The position numbers and the translations under genes are program-made. A stretch of DNA of 64,000 nt, taken from contig NZ_CP107903.1 of NCBI RefSeq assembly GCF_036013955.1, positions 4,650,001 to 4,714,000 of the forward strand, in the 5' to 3' direction. Numbering within the stretch: position 1 is the first letter of the stretch; each line of letters begins with the position of its first letter. The notes below the pieces were generated by a model. It did not search any database. It was not told the DNA's origin and was given only the letters and a program-made list of their open reading frames with translations. The stretch is from Streptomyces sp. NBC_00459 (GTDB taxonomy: Bacteria; Actinomycetota; Actinomycetes; Streptomycetales; Streptomycetaceae). This document shows positions 1 through 8,334 of this stretch, one piece after another.

Positions 1-1
1 C

Positions 2-1429
2 GGGCTCGACGAGACGGCTCGCCTGATACCCCGGGGCTTCCGCGTGGGCCGCTGGGAGGTCACCGAGCCGATCGCCGACGGCGGCTGGGGACGCGTCTAC
101 GAGGGCCGCGACACGCAGATGGACGCGGCGGAGGGTACGGAGGACAGCGCCGGGGCCGGGCCGAGGGTCGCGCTGAAGTTCCTGCCGACCTCCGGGCTGG
201 CTCCCCGGCAGGCCGAGCGGCTCGCGGAGACGGTGCGGCGCGAGATCGAGTTCGGCAGCCGGGCCCGGCATCCCCGGCTGATGCGGCTGCTGGACTCCGT
301 GGTGCTCGGCGACACCGGGGTGCCCGGGCTGGACGGCGCCGTCGTGCTCGTCATGGAGCGGGCCGAGAGCAGCCTGCAGGACCTGCTGGACGCCGCGGAC
401 GGCAGCCCCCTGCCGGAAGCGGAGCGGCTGGTGACCGAGGTCTGCGAGGGGCTGGCCCATCTGCACCGGCTCGGCTGGGTGCACGGCGACCTGAAGCCGG
501 ACAACGTACTGATCATGGCGGACGGTTCGGTACGGCTCTCGGACTTCGGCCTCACCGTCGAACTGGACGGGACGCGCGGCACCCACGGCTACATCCCGCC
601 CCTCGGCTCGCCCGACTACATGCCGCCCGAGCGCTGGCGCGCCCCGCTGGACGAACGCGGGGTGCAGGTACGGCCCTCCGCCGACGTGTGGGCCCTGGGC
701 GTGATGATCCACCAGGTGTTCACCGGGGGCGCCTCGCCGTTCCCCGGGGCCACCTTCGCCGCCCGGGTCTCGGCGGTCCAGGAGTACGCCGAGGGCAGGG
801 CGCCGCTCAGACTGCACGTCGTGGTGCCGGAGTTCTGGCGCACCCTGGCCGCCGACTGTCTCCTGCCCGCGCACACCGAGCGTGCGGCGCACACCGGGGA
901 GAGCCTGCTGGCACGCGTCCGGACCGCCGCCGACGGGGACGGCCTCCCCGCCGCCCGGCAGCGGACCGGCAGACGGACCGTCGCGCTGGCCGCCGGTGCC
1001 GCGCTGACCCTGCTCGGCACGGGCGGCGCCGCCTGGTGGCAGTGGGGAGGCTCCGGCGGCGACCCCCGTACGGCGCCGGAAGTGCGGCTGAGCGTGTACA
1101 ACGCCGACGCCAAGTGCCGCGCCCGCACCGACCGGCACCCGATGTGCAGCCTCGGCCTCGCCATCGACCCCGCCACGCCGTACGTCCTGGACAACGTGGT
1201 GGAGACCCGGGTGTGGCACGGCGACGTCCTCGCCGTCGAGTGCGGTCTGGAGCGCGGGGTCCCCGTCACCGACGAGACGGGCGTCCGGTCGTCACGGTGG
1301 TACCGGGTGCGGCTGGCCACGGCGGACGAGGGTGCGGAGAAGGACACGGAGACCGTGCGGGCCACCGCCTGGCTGCCCGACGTGCGGACCAGGAGCCGGC
1401 CCGTCGTCCCAGCCTGCGCGACCGGCTGA
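2..1429 (+). CDS. Ser/Thr protein kinase with C-terminal membrane anchor (5'-truncated by window edge)
   Basis: Eukaryotic-type (Hanks) kinase that phosphorylates Ser/Thr on unknown partners at the membrane. The frame is open from base 2; the first in-window start codon is GTG at 44, but codons before it read ...LIPRGFRVGRWEV, the usual linker before such kinase domains, so the true start probably lies outside the window. Counting from GTG 44, the Gly-rich loop (ADGGWGRVYEG) is at 11-21, the ATP lysine K45 in VALKF, the catalytic loop HGDLKPDN with D149 and K151, and DFG at D167. A single hydrophobic segment near residues 310-330 precedes a ~130-residue extracytoplasmic tail with three or four cysteines and no family I recognise. 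Kinase identity is certain; partners and the role of the tail are unknown. It converges with the next gene over a shared terminator. Confidence 0.9.
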   Translation, partial: GLDETARLIPRGFRVGRWEVTEPIADGGWGRVYEGRDTQMDAAEGTEDSAGAGPRVALKFLPTSGLAPRQAERLAETVRREIEFGSRARHPRLMRLLDSVVLGDTGVPGLDGAVVLVMERAESSLQDLLDAADGSPLPEAERLVTEVCEGLAHLHRLGWVHGDLKPDNVLIMADGSVRLSDFGLTVELDGTRGTHGYIPPLGSPDYMPPERWRAPLDERGVQVRPSADVWALGVMIHQVFTGGASPFPGATFAARVSAVQEYAEGRAPLRLHVVVPEFWRTLAADCLLPAHTERAAHTGESLLARVRTAADGDGLPAARQRTGRRTVALAAGAALTLLGTGGAAWWQWGGSGGDPRTAPEVRLSVYNADAKCRARTDRHPMCSLGLAIDPATPYVLDNVVETRVWHGDVLAVECGLERGVPVTDETGVRSSRWYRVRLATADEGAEKDTETVRATAWLPDVRTRSRPVVPACATG

Positions 1430-1746
1430 GCCGCGGGCCGAAGTCTGCTGCCCGCGGCTCGGTGTGTGCCGGTCAGCACTGCCGGCTGACACCGCCGGTC
1501 TCGTCGCCCTTGAGGTAGATACCGCTGACATAGCCGACCCCGCCCGCGTTCAGCGGCAGCCGGACCCACTTGTCGTTGGTGACGCCCTCGGCGGTCACCT
1601 TCTGGCCGACCACCCAGCAGTCCGCCGGGTAGGACTGGCCGGGGTACACCTTGCTGACGGGCGGGTTGCACGAAGTCGACGCGCAGGAACGGACGTTGGC
1701 CTCGGTCCACGCCGTCACCGTCGTCGAACCACCACCACCGCCACCG
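1423..1746 (+). repeat. Left arm of a perfect 324-bp inverted repeat
   Basis: Bases 1423-1746 are the exact reverse complement of 3485-3808; paired positions sum to 5231. The arm covers the last bases of the kinase gene, the terminator, and the whole C-terminal SH3-like domain plus part of the poly-Gly linker of the M23 peptidase gene. I compared most of the arm base by base and found no mismatch. Confidence 0.95.
1428..1460. terminator. Bidirectional terminator between convergent genes
   Basis: A perfect 10-bp stem (1428-1437 with 1451-1460, arm GAGCCGCGGG) around a 13-nt loop lies between the stop codons of the kinase and the M23 peptidase gene. It has no strong T run, as is common in Streptomyces. 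An exact copy lies at 3771-3803 because it is part of the 324-bp inverted repeat. Confidence 0.7.
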
Positions 1747-2279
1747 CCACCGCCGCCGCCGGGCGTGCACGGCAGCTCGACTCCGCGGTCGCGCAGGTAG
1801 GGGACCGGGTCGATGCCGCGGACCGAGGTGGAGGTGCCGACCCGGACCCGCAGATGCAGGTGGACGCCGGTGGAGTCGCCCTCGGAGCCCATCAGGGCGA
1901 TGCGCTGACCGGCCGACACCTGCTGGCCGACCGAGACGTCCCGCTGGTACATGTGGCCGTACTCGGTCACGGTGCCGTCGGAGTGCAGGATGCGGATCCA
2001 CTGGCCGTAGCCCTGAGCGGGGCCGGAGGCGATGACCTCGCCGGCGCCGACCGCGTGGATCGGGGTGCCGAGCGAGCTCGCGATGTCGACACCGTCGTGG
2101 CCGCTGCTGTAGCCCTGGGTGACCACACCGGCGGCCGGGCAGGATCCGGCGTAGGCGGTGGCGGCGGCGGTGCCGTTCGTCGCCGCGTGTCCGGGGGCGG
2201 CCACCGCGAGGGGCAGCAGCAGGGCCGCCGCGGCCAGCAGCCCGGCCCGTAGGTTCATGCCGCGCAGAGCGAGACGCAC
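1473..2279 (-). CDS. Secreted M23-family metallopeptidase with C-terminal SH3-like domain
   Basis: Zinc endopeptidase predicted to act on peptidoglycan or peptide cross-bridges outside the cell. A signal peptide covers about residues 8-33 (hydrophobic core LLAAAALLLPLAVAA, then GHA); ATG 2258 (MNLRAG) is an alternative start. The peptidase M23 zinc ligands are visible: H61 and D65 in HDGVD and H140/H142 in GVHLHLRV. A poly-Gly linker near residues 175-185 leads to an ~80-residue domain with four cysteines that looks SH3-like and may bind the wall. That domain is identical, at DNA level too, to the C terminus of the divergent gene at 2481-3758. With all zinc ligands present the enzyme is probably active. 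The other secreted gene is divergently placed, 201 bp away. Confidence 0.9.
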   Translation of the reverse strand: MRLALRGMNLRAGLLAAAALLLPLAVAAPGHAATNGTAAATAYAGSCPAAGVVTQGYSSGHDGVDIASSLGTPIHAVGAGEVIASGPAQGYGQWIRILHSDGTVTEYGHMYQRDVSVGQQVSAGQRIALMGSEGDSTGVHLHLRVRVGTSTSVRGIDPVPYLRDRGVELPCTPGGGGGGGGGGGSTTVTAWTEANVRSCASTSCNPPVSKVYPGQSYPADCWVVGQKVTAEGVTNDKWVRLPLNAGGVGYVSGIYLKGDETGGVSRQC

Positions 2280-2480
2280 GTGGTTTCTCCCATGAGGTAG
2301 CGGCTTCTGACGAGCCGTCGGGTGAGGTGCTCCGGCCTCAGCCCGTCGTGGAGCGGGGCCGGTCCACGGACCCTAGACGCGCGGCGGCCTCGCGCGGCAT
2401 CCGTAAGTTTGCGGAGAGACGGTGCCCCGGGCGGGGCGGTAGTCCTGGGCCCCTCGTCCACATCCACCGAGGGGAAATCC

Positions 2481-3758
2481 GTGCCTGTCGTATCCATGCC
2501 CGCCAAGTGGCGTACGCCGCTGTGGGGAACGCAGGTCGTGTGCCTGCTGCTCGTCCTGATGGGTCTGACGGCGCCGCCCGCCGCCGCACAGACTCCGAAG
2601 CCCCAGGACAGCTGGCGCATCGACCTGGCGGGACCGGAGGCCGACCGGGGCAACGTCGCCCGCCGTCCGGACGGGATCACCGTCAAGGACAGCAGAGGCC
2701 GGACCCGGTCGGTGCCCGGCGCCTCCGCCGTCTACACGTCGCCCGGCAGAAGCCTCGGCCGCCAGCTCACCGCGTTCACCGTACGGACGAAGGCGAAGGT
2801 CCCCGCCGGCACCAGGGTGCAGACCGAGGTCCGGGGCAGCAACCACCCGGGCACCTGGACGCAGTGGCGGGCCACGGGCGCCGGCGGCGCGGTCCGGCTG
2901 CCGCAGGCGGTCTCCCTCCTCCAGGTCCGGCTCACCCTGCTCGGCGTGCCCGGCGGAGCGTCACCCACCGTCCACGCGGTCACCGTCGCCGCGGCGGCCG
3001 TGCAGCCCGCGCCGCAGCAGACCCCGGGCACCGGCAGGGCGGCCACGTCCGGTCCCACCTACCGGCTGTTCGCCACCCGTGAGGGCCTCGTCGGCGGGAC
3101 CACCGCCAACGGCCACGTCATCCAGCCCCGCGACCACTTCGTGGCCCTGCCCTCGCGCCGGATGCTGGCGGTCAACGGCGGACAGGAGTACAAGGTCCGC
3201 CTCTGCTACAAGGGCCGCTGCGAGACCGCGCCCGTGTGGGACGTCGGCCCGTGGAACACCCGCGACGACTACTGGAACCCGCCCGCGCAGCGGGAGATGT
3301 GGCGGGACCTGCCGCAGGGCACCCCCGAGGCCCAGGCGGCGTACCTCAACGGCTACAACGGCGGGCTCGACGAGTTCGGCCGACGGGCCGCCAACCCGGC
3401 CGGCATCGACGTCGCGGACGGCACCTTCTGGGACGGCCTCGGCATGACCAACAACGACTACGTGGACGTCACCTTCATGCCGGACGGTGGCGGTGGTGGT
3501 GGTTCGACGACGGTGACGGCGTGGACCGAGGCCAACGTCCGTTCCTGCGCGTCGACTTCGTGCAACCCGCCCGTCAGCAAGGTGTACCCCGGCCAGTCCT
3601 ACCCGGCGGACTGCTGGGTGGTCGGCCAGAAGGTGACCGCCGAGGGCGTCACCAACGACAAGTGGGTCCGGCTGCCGCTGAACGCGGGCGGGGTCGGCTA
3701 TGTCAGCGGTATCTACCTCAAGGGCGACGAGACCGGCGGTGTCAGCCGGCAGTGCTGA
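2481..3758 (+). CDS. Secreted protein of unknown function with duplicated C-terminal SH3-like domain
   Basis: Predicted exported protein of 425 residues. I chose GTG 2481 because GAGGGG lies 5-11 bases upstream and translation gives an immediate signal peptide (hydrophobic VVCLLLVLMGLTA, then AAA cleavage-type site); the frame is open further upstream but encodes no signal. A central region around residues 195-330 contains CYKGRCETAPVWDVGPWN and resembles a double-psi beta-barrel fold of the type found in cell-wall proteins; this is a weak inference. After a short poly-Gly linker comes the ~80-residue four-cysteine domain identical to that of the M23 peptidase, so both proteins probably bind the same extracellular ligand. 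No catalytic motif was recognised. Confidence 0.8.
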   Translation: MPVVSMPAKWRTPLWGTQVVCLLLVLMGLTAPPAAAQTPKPQDSWRIDLAGPEADRGNVARRPDGITVKDSRGRTRSVPGASAVYTSPGRSLGRQLTAFTVRTKAKVPAGTRVQTEVRGSNHPGTWTQWRATGAGGAVRLPQAVSLLQVRLTLLGVPGGASPTVHAVTVAAAAVQPAPQQTPGTGRAATSGPTYRLFATREGLVGGTTANGHVIQPRDHFVALPSRRMLAVNGGQEYKVRLCYKGRCETAPVWDVGPWNTRDDYWNPPAQREMWRDLPQGTPEAQAAYLNGYNGGLDEFGRRAANPAGIDVADGTFWDGLGMTNNDYVDVTFMPDGGGGGGSTTVTAWTEANVRSCASTSCNPPVSKVYPGQSYPADCWVVGQKVTAEGVTNDKWVRLPLNAGGVGYVSGIYLKGDETGGVSRQC

Positions 3759-3808
3759 CCGGCACACACCGAGCCGCGGGCAGCAGACTTCGGCCCGCGG
3801 CTCAGCCG
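3485..3808 (-). repeat. Right arm of the perfect 324-bp inverted repeat
   Basis: Exact reverse complement of 1423-1746. It includes the end of the poly-Gly linker, the complete shared SH3-like domain, the stop codon, and the terminator hairpin at 3771-3803. Identity stops in the linker on one side and a few bases past the hairpin on the other. Confidence 0.95.
3771..3803. terminator. Bidirectional terminator, copy of 1428-1460
   Basis: The same 10-bp stem and 13-nt loop as at 1428-1460, here between the secreted protein gene (stop at 3758) and the convergent histidine kinase gene (stop at 3816). Confidence 0.7.
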
Positions 3809-3815
3809 TCACCAG

Positions 3816-5318
3816 TCACCCGTCACCCGCGGGGAGCCGGACGGTGAAAGTGGTCGATCCCGGGCCGCTTTCGAGCGTGACGCTTCCGTCATGGGCCTCC
3901 GCCACCGCCGCCACGATCGACAGACCGAGGCCGGCGCCGGTTCCGGCGCCCGTGCCCCCGGTGCGGCGGCGGTCGGCGTGGGTGAAGCGTTCGAAGACCT
4001 TGGGCCGGATGTCGGCGGCCACGCCCGGCCCGTCGTCGTGGACCCTCAGTACGACCGTCGTGTCCTCGGCCGCCAGCGAGATGGTCACCGTGCTGCCGAC
4101 GGGGGTGTGCAGGCGCGCGTTGGCCAGCAGGTTGGCCAGCACCTGATGGAGCCGGTGGGCGTCGCCCGGCACCGTCACCGGCTCCTCGGACAGTTGCAGC
4201 GTCCAGCGGTGGCCGGGGCCCGCGGCCTGCGCGTCCGTCACCGCGTCCAGAACGAGGCGGGTCAGGTCGACGGGCAACCGTTCCAGGGGGCGGCCCGCGT
4301 CGAGGCGGGCGAGGAGCAGCAGGTCGTCGACCATCTCGCCCATGCGGGCCGCCTCGGCCTCGATGCGCTCCAGGGCCCGCACCACCTTCCGCGGCACCGG
4401 TTCCGGGTGCAGCAGCGCCAGTTCGGCGTGACCGCGCACCGATGCCACGGGGGTGCGCAGCTCATGGCTGGCGTCGGCGGCGAAACTGCGCAGCCGTTCC
4501 TCGCTCGCGTGCCGCTTCGTCAGCGCGTCCTCTACATGGCCGAGCATCAGGTTGAAGGCGCCGGCGACGCGTCCCACCTCGCTGCGCGGATCGGCCCCGG
4601 GCGCGCGCGGCCACAGCTCCACCTCGCCGCTGGAGAGCGGCAGTTCACTGACCCGGGTGGCGGTCGCGGCCACCCGGCTGAGCGGTCGCAGCGACCAGCG
4701 CACCCACAGCGCTCCCGCGACCCCGGCGACGGCGAGGGCCGCGCCGAGGACGACGGCGGCGACCAGTTCCAGCCGGTGGACGGCGGCCTCCACGGACTCC
4801 GTGGGCAGCCCGGTGATCAGGACGTCCCCGTCCCTGCCCTCGGCCGCCATCATGCGGTAGTCGTCCAGCGTCGAGAGGTCGACGGTGTGTCCCTCGCCGT
4901 CGGCGGGCAGCCCGGCGAGCCGTTTCCGGTCCCGCGCGTTCAGCGCGACGGTCACCGTGCCCGTACCGCTGCCGGACGCCACCACCGCCGCGTTGGTGAC
5001 CGTGTCGCCGACCAGCCGGGCGCCGAACGTCCCTGCGGCCTGGCGGCGGGTGTCACCGTCGCCGTCCTTGTCCTCGTCGCCGTCGTGGTCGGACGGCAAC
5101 GGCAGGGGGTCGCCGTGCTCCAGGCTCGCGGGGAACCGTGCGCCCGCCTCGCGCAGTTGCTGGTCGAGGCGGCCGGTGAGGAAGCCGTTCAGCTCCACCA
5201 CCGCCGCCACCCCCACGGCCGCGCAGCTGACCGCGAGCAGCACGACGAGCCCGGCGGTGAGCCGCGCCCGCAGCGTGTGCGGGCGGGGGAACCGCCGCAG
5301 CCACCCGCGCGCCCTCAC
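3816..5318 (-). CDS. Sensor histidine kinase, OmpR/EnvZ type
   Basis: Membrane sensor kinase, partner of the response regulator immediately upstream. It starts at GTG 5318, overlapping the regulator's TGA as GTGA, so translation is coupled. Order of parts: TM1 about 20-43, extracytoplasmic sensor about 44-180, TM2 about 184-208, HAMP about 209-265, HisKA with phospho-acceptor H285 in ADASHELRTP, N box HQVLANLLANARLH, then G boxes DDGPGV and GLGLS. The sensor contains an acidic stretch (SDHDGDEDKDGDGD, about 77-90) resembling calcium-binding loops. The length of 500 residues is normal. The input signal is unknown; the ferric-reductase and FMN-binding genes next to the pair are plausible targets. 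Confidence 0.93.
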   Translation of the reverse strand: MRARGWLRRFPRPHTLRARLTAGLVVLLAVSCAAVGVAAVVELNGFLTGRLDQQLREAGARFPASLEHGDPLPLPSDHDGDEDKDGDGDTRRQAAGTFGARLVGDTVTNAAVVASGSGTGTVTVALNARDRKRLAGLPADGEGHTVDLSTLDDYRMMAAEGRDGDVLITGLPTESVEAAVHRLELVAAVVLGAALAVAGVAGALWVRWSLRPLSRVAATATRVSELPLSSGEVELWPRAPGADPRSEVGRVAGAFNLMLGHVEDALTKRHASEERLRSFAADASHELRTPVASVRGHAELALLHPEPVPRKVVRALERIEAEAARMGEMVDDLLLLARLDAGRPLERLPVDLTRLVLDAVTDAQAAGPGHRWTLQLSEEPVTVPGDAHRLHQVLANLLANARLHTPVGSTVTISLAAEDTTVVLRVHDDGPGVAADIRPKVFERFTHADRRRTGGTGAGTGAGLGLSIVAAVAEAHDGSVTLESGPGSTTFTVRLPAGDG

Positions 5319-6067
5319 CGGGCCACCGGCTTGAGCACGTATCCGGCGCCCCGCACTGTGTGGATCATGGGCGGGCGGCCGGCGTCCACCTTCTTGCGCA
5401 GGTACGAGATGTACAGCTCGACGACATGGGCCTGTCCGCCGAAGTCGTAGGACCAGACGCGGTCGAGGATCTGCGCCTTGCTGAGCACCCGGCGCGGGTT
5501 GCGCATCAGGAAGCGGAGCAGTTCGAACTCCGTCGGGGACAGCTCGACGAGTTCGCCGCCTCGGGTGACCTCGCGGGCCTCCTCGTCCATGACGAGGTCG
5601 CCGACGATCAGCCGTGGGCCGTCCTCCTCCGTCTGGCGGGCCATACCGGCCCGGCGCAGCAGTCCGCGCAGCCGGGCGACGACCTCCTCCAGGCTGAACG
5701 GCTTCGTCACGTAGTCGTCGCCGCCCGCCGTGATCCCGGCGATACGGTCCTCGACGGCGTCCCGCGCGGTCAGGAAGAGCACGCACACGTCGGGGCGTAC
5801 GGCGTGCAGCGAGCGCAGCACGGCGAAGCCGTCGGTGTCCGGGAGCATGACGTCGAGGACGACGGCGTCGGGCAGCAGCTCGCGCGCCTCGGCGAGCGCC
5901 GAGACGCCGTCGCCCGCCGTGCGGACCTGCCAGCCCTCGTAGCGCAGAGCGCCGGAGAGGACCTCCGCGAGGTCGGGGTCGTCGTCGACGACGAGGACCC
6001 GGAGCGGGGTGCCGTCGGTCCGGGTCAGCGCGGGGCGGCCGAAGCCGCGGGGGCGGGGAGCGTTCAT
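5315..6067 (-). CDS. Response regulator, OmpR/PhoB family
   Basis: DNA-binding regulator of 250 residues. The receiver domain spans about 22-135 with acidic pocket DDD at 28-30 and phospho-acceptor D72 in VVLDVMLPD. The C-terminal winged-helix domain includes ELSPTEFELLRFLMRN and ends ...GAGYVLKP. I chose ATG 6067 (MNAPRP); longer upstream starts add a low-complexity Arg-rich leader and cross a tandem repeat (TCTGAGTTCCC, two to three copies near 6118-6145) that may be the binding site of this or another regulator. The gene is translationally coupled to its kinase. Confidence 0.93.
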   Translation of the reverse strand: MNAPRPRGFGRPALTRTDGTPLRVLVVDDDPDLAEVLSGALRYEGWQVRTAGDGVSALAEARELLPDAVVLDVMLPDTDGFAVLRSLHAVRPDVCVLFLTARDAVEDRIAGITAGGDDYVTKPFSLEEVVARLRGLLRRAGMARQTEEDGPRLIVGDLVMDEEAREVTRGGELVELSPTEFELLRFLMRNPRRVLSKAQILDRVWSYDFGGQAHVVELYISYLRKKVDAGRPPMIHTVRGAGYVLKPVAR

Positions 6068-6117
6068 CTCGGTTACCAGGATGCGGTCCCACCGCGTCCC
6101 CTGCCGCGTTCCCGACC

Positions 6118-6145
6118 TCTGAGTTCCCTCTGAGTTCCCTCTGAG
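6118..6145. promoter_or_regulatory. Direct repeats upstream of the response regulator
   Basis: The sequence CTCTGAGTTCC occurs twice in tandem at 11-12-bp spacing, followed by a third partial copy (CTCTGAGTCGA), 50-80 bp upstream of the regulator start and in the gap before the divergent reductase gene. OmpR-type regulators commonly bind direct repeats at one-turn spacing, so this is a candidate autoregulatory site. That function is inferred. Confidence 0.5.
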
Positions 6146-6312
6146 TCGACTCCTCGTCCGCGATGGCCCCGGACCCCCGACCGCCCTTCCCACCTGCGGG
6201 TTCGGCCGTCCAGCGGGCCATGCGCTGAGAGCGGGCTCAGAGGTTGCGTCGGCACGGTGTCCTCCCGGACGCCCAACGGGACGTACGGACGGACAGCCGA
6301 AGGGACACGCGG

Positions 6313-7665
6313 ATGACTACGGCGTACGCGCAACGGAGGGTCGCCCCCGCGCCGCCCGCGCCCCGGCGTTCCCCCGCCGGGCCGGTGCTCGCCGCCTTGT
6401 GGGCCGGCGCCGCCGCCGTGGTCGCCCTGTGGTGGCACGACACGGGGTCGGTCGTCGGCACGGCCGGCCGGCTCACGGGAGCCGGGCGGATCGCGGGACT
6501 GCTGTGCGGGTACGCCTGTGCCGTCCTCGTCGGTCTGATGGCCCGCGTTCCGCTGCTGGAGCGGCGGATCGGGGCGGACCGGGTGACGCGCTGGCACGCG
6601 AGGGCGGGCCGCTACACGGTCTGTCTGCTGGTGGCGCACATCGTGCTGATCCTGCTCGGGTACGCCGCCCAGGACGGTTCCTCGTTCCTGGACGAGGCGC
6701 TCACCGTGGTCCTGGACTACCCGGAGATGCTCAAGGCCACCGCGGGCACCGTCGTCCTGTTCGCGGTCGGGATCGTCTCGGCCGGCGCGGTGCGCCGCCG
6801 GGTCGCCCACGAGTTCTGGTACTACCTGCACCTGCTCACGTACGCCGCCGTCTTCCTCGCCTTCGGTCACCAGCTCGCCCTGGGCTCCGACTTCACCGGC
6901 AACGGTGCGGCCCAGGCCGCCTGGTACACGCTGTACCTGGGCGTCGCCGCCCTGGTGGTGTGGTTCCGGATCCTCGCCCCGGTACGGCTCAACCTGCGGC
7001 ACCGGCTGCGCGTCGACTCCGTGCACCGGGAGGCGCCCGGCGTGTACTCCGTCGTCGTCGCCGGTCGGCGACTGGACGAGATGGGCGTACGGCCGGGGCA
7101 GTTCCTGCGCTGGCGGTTCCTCACCGAGGGCATGCGCTGGACCTCCACGCCGTACTCCCTGTCGGCGCCGCCGCGCCCCGGTCTGCTGCGCATCACCGTC
7201 AAAGCGCTCGGCGACCACAGTGCCGCCGTGTCCCTGCTCCGGCCGGGCACCCGGGTCTGGGCGGAGGGCCCCTACGGGGCGCTGACCGCCGACCGGCAGA
7301 CCTCGCACAGGTCCCTGCTGATCGCGGGCGGCGCCGGAATCACCCCGCTGCGGGCCCTGTTCGAGACGCTGCCCGGCGACGTCACCCTCCTCTACCGCGC
7401 CCGTACGAACGAGGACCTCGCCCTGGGCGGGGAACTGGAGGCCGTCGCACGGTGGCGCGGGGCGAGGGTGCTCTACGCGCTCAACGGCCCGGACGGCCGG
7501 CGCCCGGACCTCTCGGCCCCCGCCCTGCGGGCGGCCGTGCCCGACCTGGACGCCCACGACGTGTACCTGTGCGGCCCGTACGGATTCGCCCGGGACCTGT
7601 ACGAGGCGCTGCGCGCCGCCGGGGTCCCCGACCGCCGTATCCACCACGAGTCCTTCGAGCTGTGA
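6313..7665 (+). CDS. Ferric reductase-like transmembrane flavohaem oxidoreductase
   Basis: Membrane protein of 450 residues that should move electrons from NAD(P)H through FAD and haem across the membrane. An N-terminal bundle of about six helices carries two spaced histidine pairs, H96/H109 and H173/H186, each 13 apart as expected for two b-haems. A FAD-binding barrel follows (about 225-325, with TPYSLS at 279-284, lacking the Arg of the classic RxYS), then an NAD(P) domain with AGGAGITP (338-345) and a C-terminal CGPYGF motif. ATG 6313 is chosen for the AAGGGA upstream and correct helix topology. It lies 7 bp before the FMN-binding protein gene, its likely electron acceptor, and is divergent from the two-component pair. 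Confidence 0.88.
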   Translation: MTTAYAQRRVAPAPPAPRRSPAGPVLAALWAGAAAVVALWWHDTGSVVGTAGRLTGAGRIAGLLCGYACAVLVGLMARVPLLERRIGADRVTRWHARAGRYTVCLLVAHIVLILLGYAAQDGSSFLDEALTVVLDYPEMLKATAGTVVLFAVGIVSAGAVRRRVAHEFWYYLHLLTYAAVFLAFGHQLALGSDFTGNGAAQAAWYTLYLGVAALVVWFRILAPVRLNLRHRLRVDSVHREAPGVYSVVVAGRRLDEMGVRPGQFLRWRFLTEGMRWTSTPYSLSAPPRPGLLRITVKALGDHSAAVSLLRPGTRVWAEGPYGALTADRQTSHRSLLIAGGAGITPLRALFETLPGDVTLLYRARTNEDLALGGELEAVARWRGARVLYALNGPDGRRPDLSAPALRAAVPDLDAHDVYLCGPYGFARDLYEALRAAGVPDRRIHHESFEL

Positions 7666-7672
7666 GGCCCTC

Positions 7673-8158
7673 TTGCACACGTTGAGGAAGAACCGTCCAC
7701 TGCGCCGCATCGCCCTGGCGAGCGCCGCGACCGTCTCCGGGATGGTGCTGCTGCTGTCGCTGAAGCCGCACACGACACCGGCGGTCGCCATCGGGTCGGC
7801 GAACTCCCCGGCACCGTCCGGCAGTCCGAGCCCGTCGGGTGGAGCAACCGGGTCGGGCGGATCGAGCGGCTCGGCCACCGGCACCCGGACCCTCACCGGC
7901 GACCCGGTCCAGACGCGCTACGGCCCCGTCCAGGTCCGCGCCACACTGACGAACGGGAAGCTCACCGACGTCACCGCGATCACCTATCCGCAGGAGAACC
8001 CGAGGGACCAGCAGATCAACGCGTACGCCGTCCCGCAGCTGACCAGGGAGGCCCTCACCGCCCAGAGCGCCGACATCGACACCGTCTCCGGAGCCACCTA
8101 CACCAGCGACGGCTACCGCCGGTCACTCCAGTCGGCCCTGGACTCCGCGGGCGGCTGA
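7673..8158 (+). CDS. FMN-binding domain protein, predicted flavinylated electron carrier
   Basis: Small exported or membrane-anchored protein of 161 residues. A TTG start (7673) is 7 bp after the reductase stop; TTG 7682 is an alternative. An N-terminal hydrophobic helix (about 12-30) is followed by a Ser/Gly/Pro-rich linker (about 43-70) and an FMN-bind domain (about 75-158). The motif DTVSGATYTS places T142 where ApbE-type transferases attach FMN covalently. In the known families such domains relay electrons outside the membrane from a ferric-reductase-type partner, which matches the gene order here. No ApbE gene is in the window. Confidence 0.85.
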   Translation: MHTLRKNRPLRRIALASAATVSGMVLLLSLKPHTTPAVAIGSANSPAPSGSPSPSGGATGSGGSSGSATGTRTLTGDPVQTRYGPVQVRATLTNGKLTDVTAITYPQENPRDQQINAYAVPQLTREALTAQSADIDTVSGATYTSDGYRRSLQSALDSAGG

Positions 8159-8334
8159 CAGCGCCCGGGGAGTTCCGCTCCGGGAGACATTCGCACGCCG
8201 ATCGCGGCATGAAGTACTCGATGCCGGGGACTTGTTTCGGTCATACGATGACAAGTGGGTCGGCATGGTCAGGTGCTCGGGCCCAGGTCAGGCCGTCGCA
8301 CCAGCCGCCGGAGCGCGCAGACAGGGAGCAGGGC

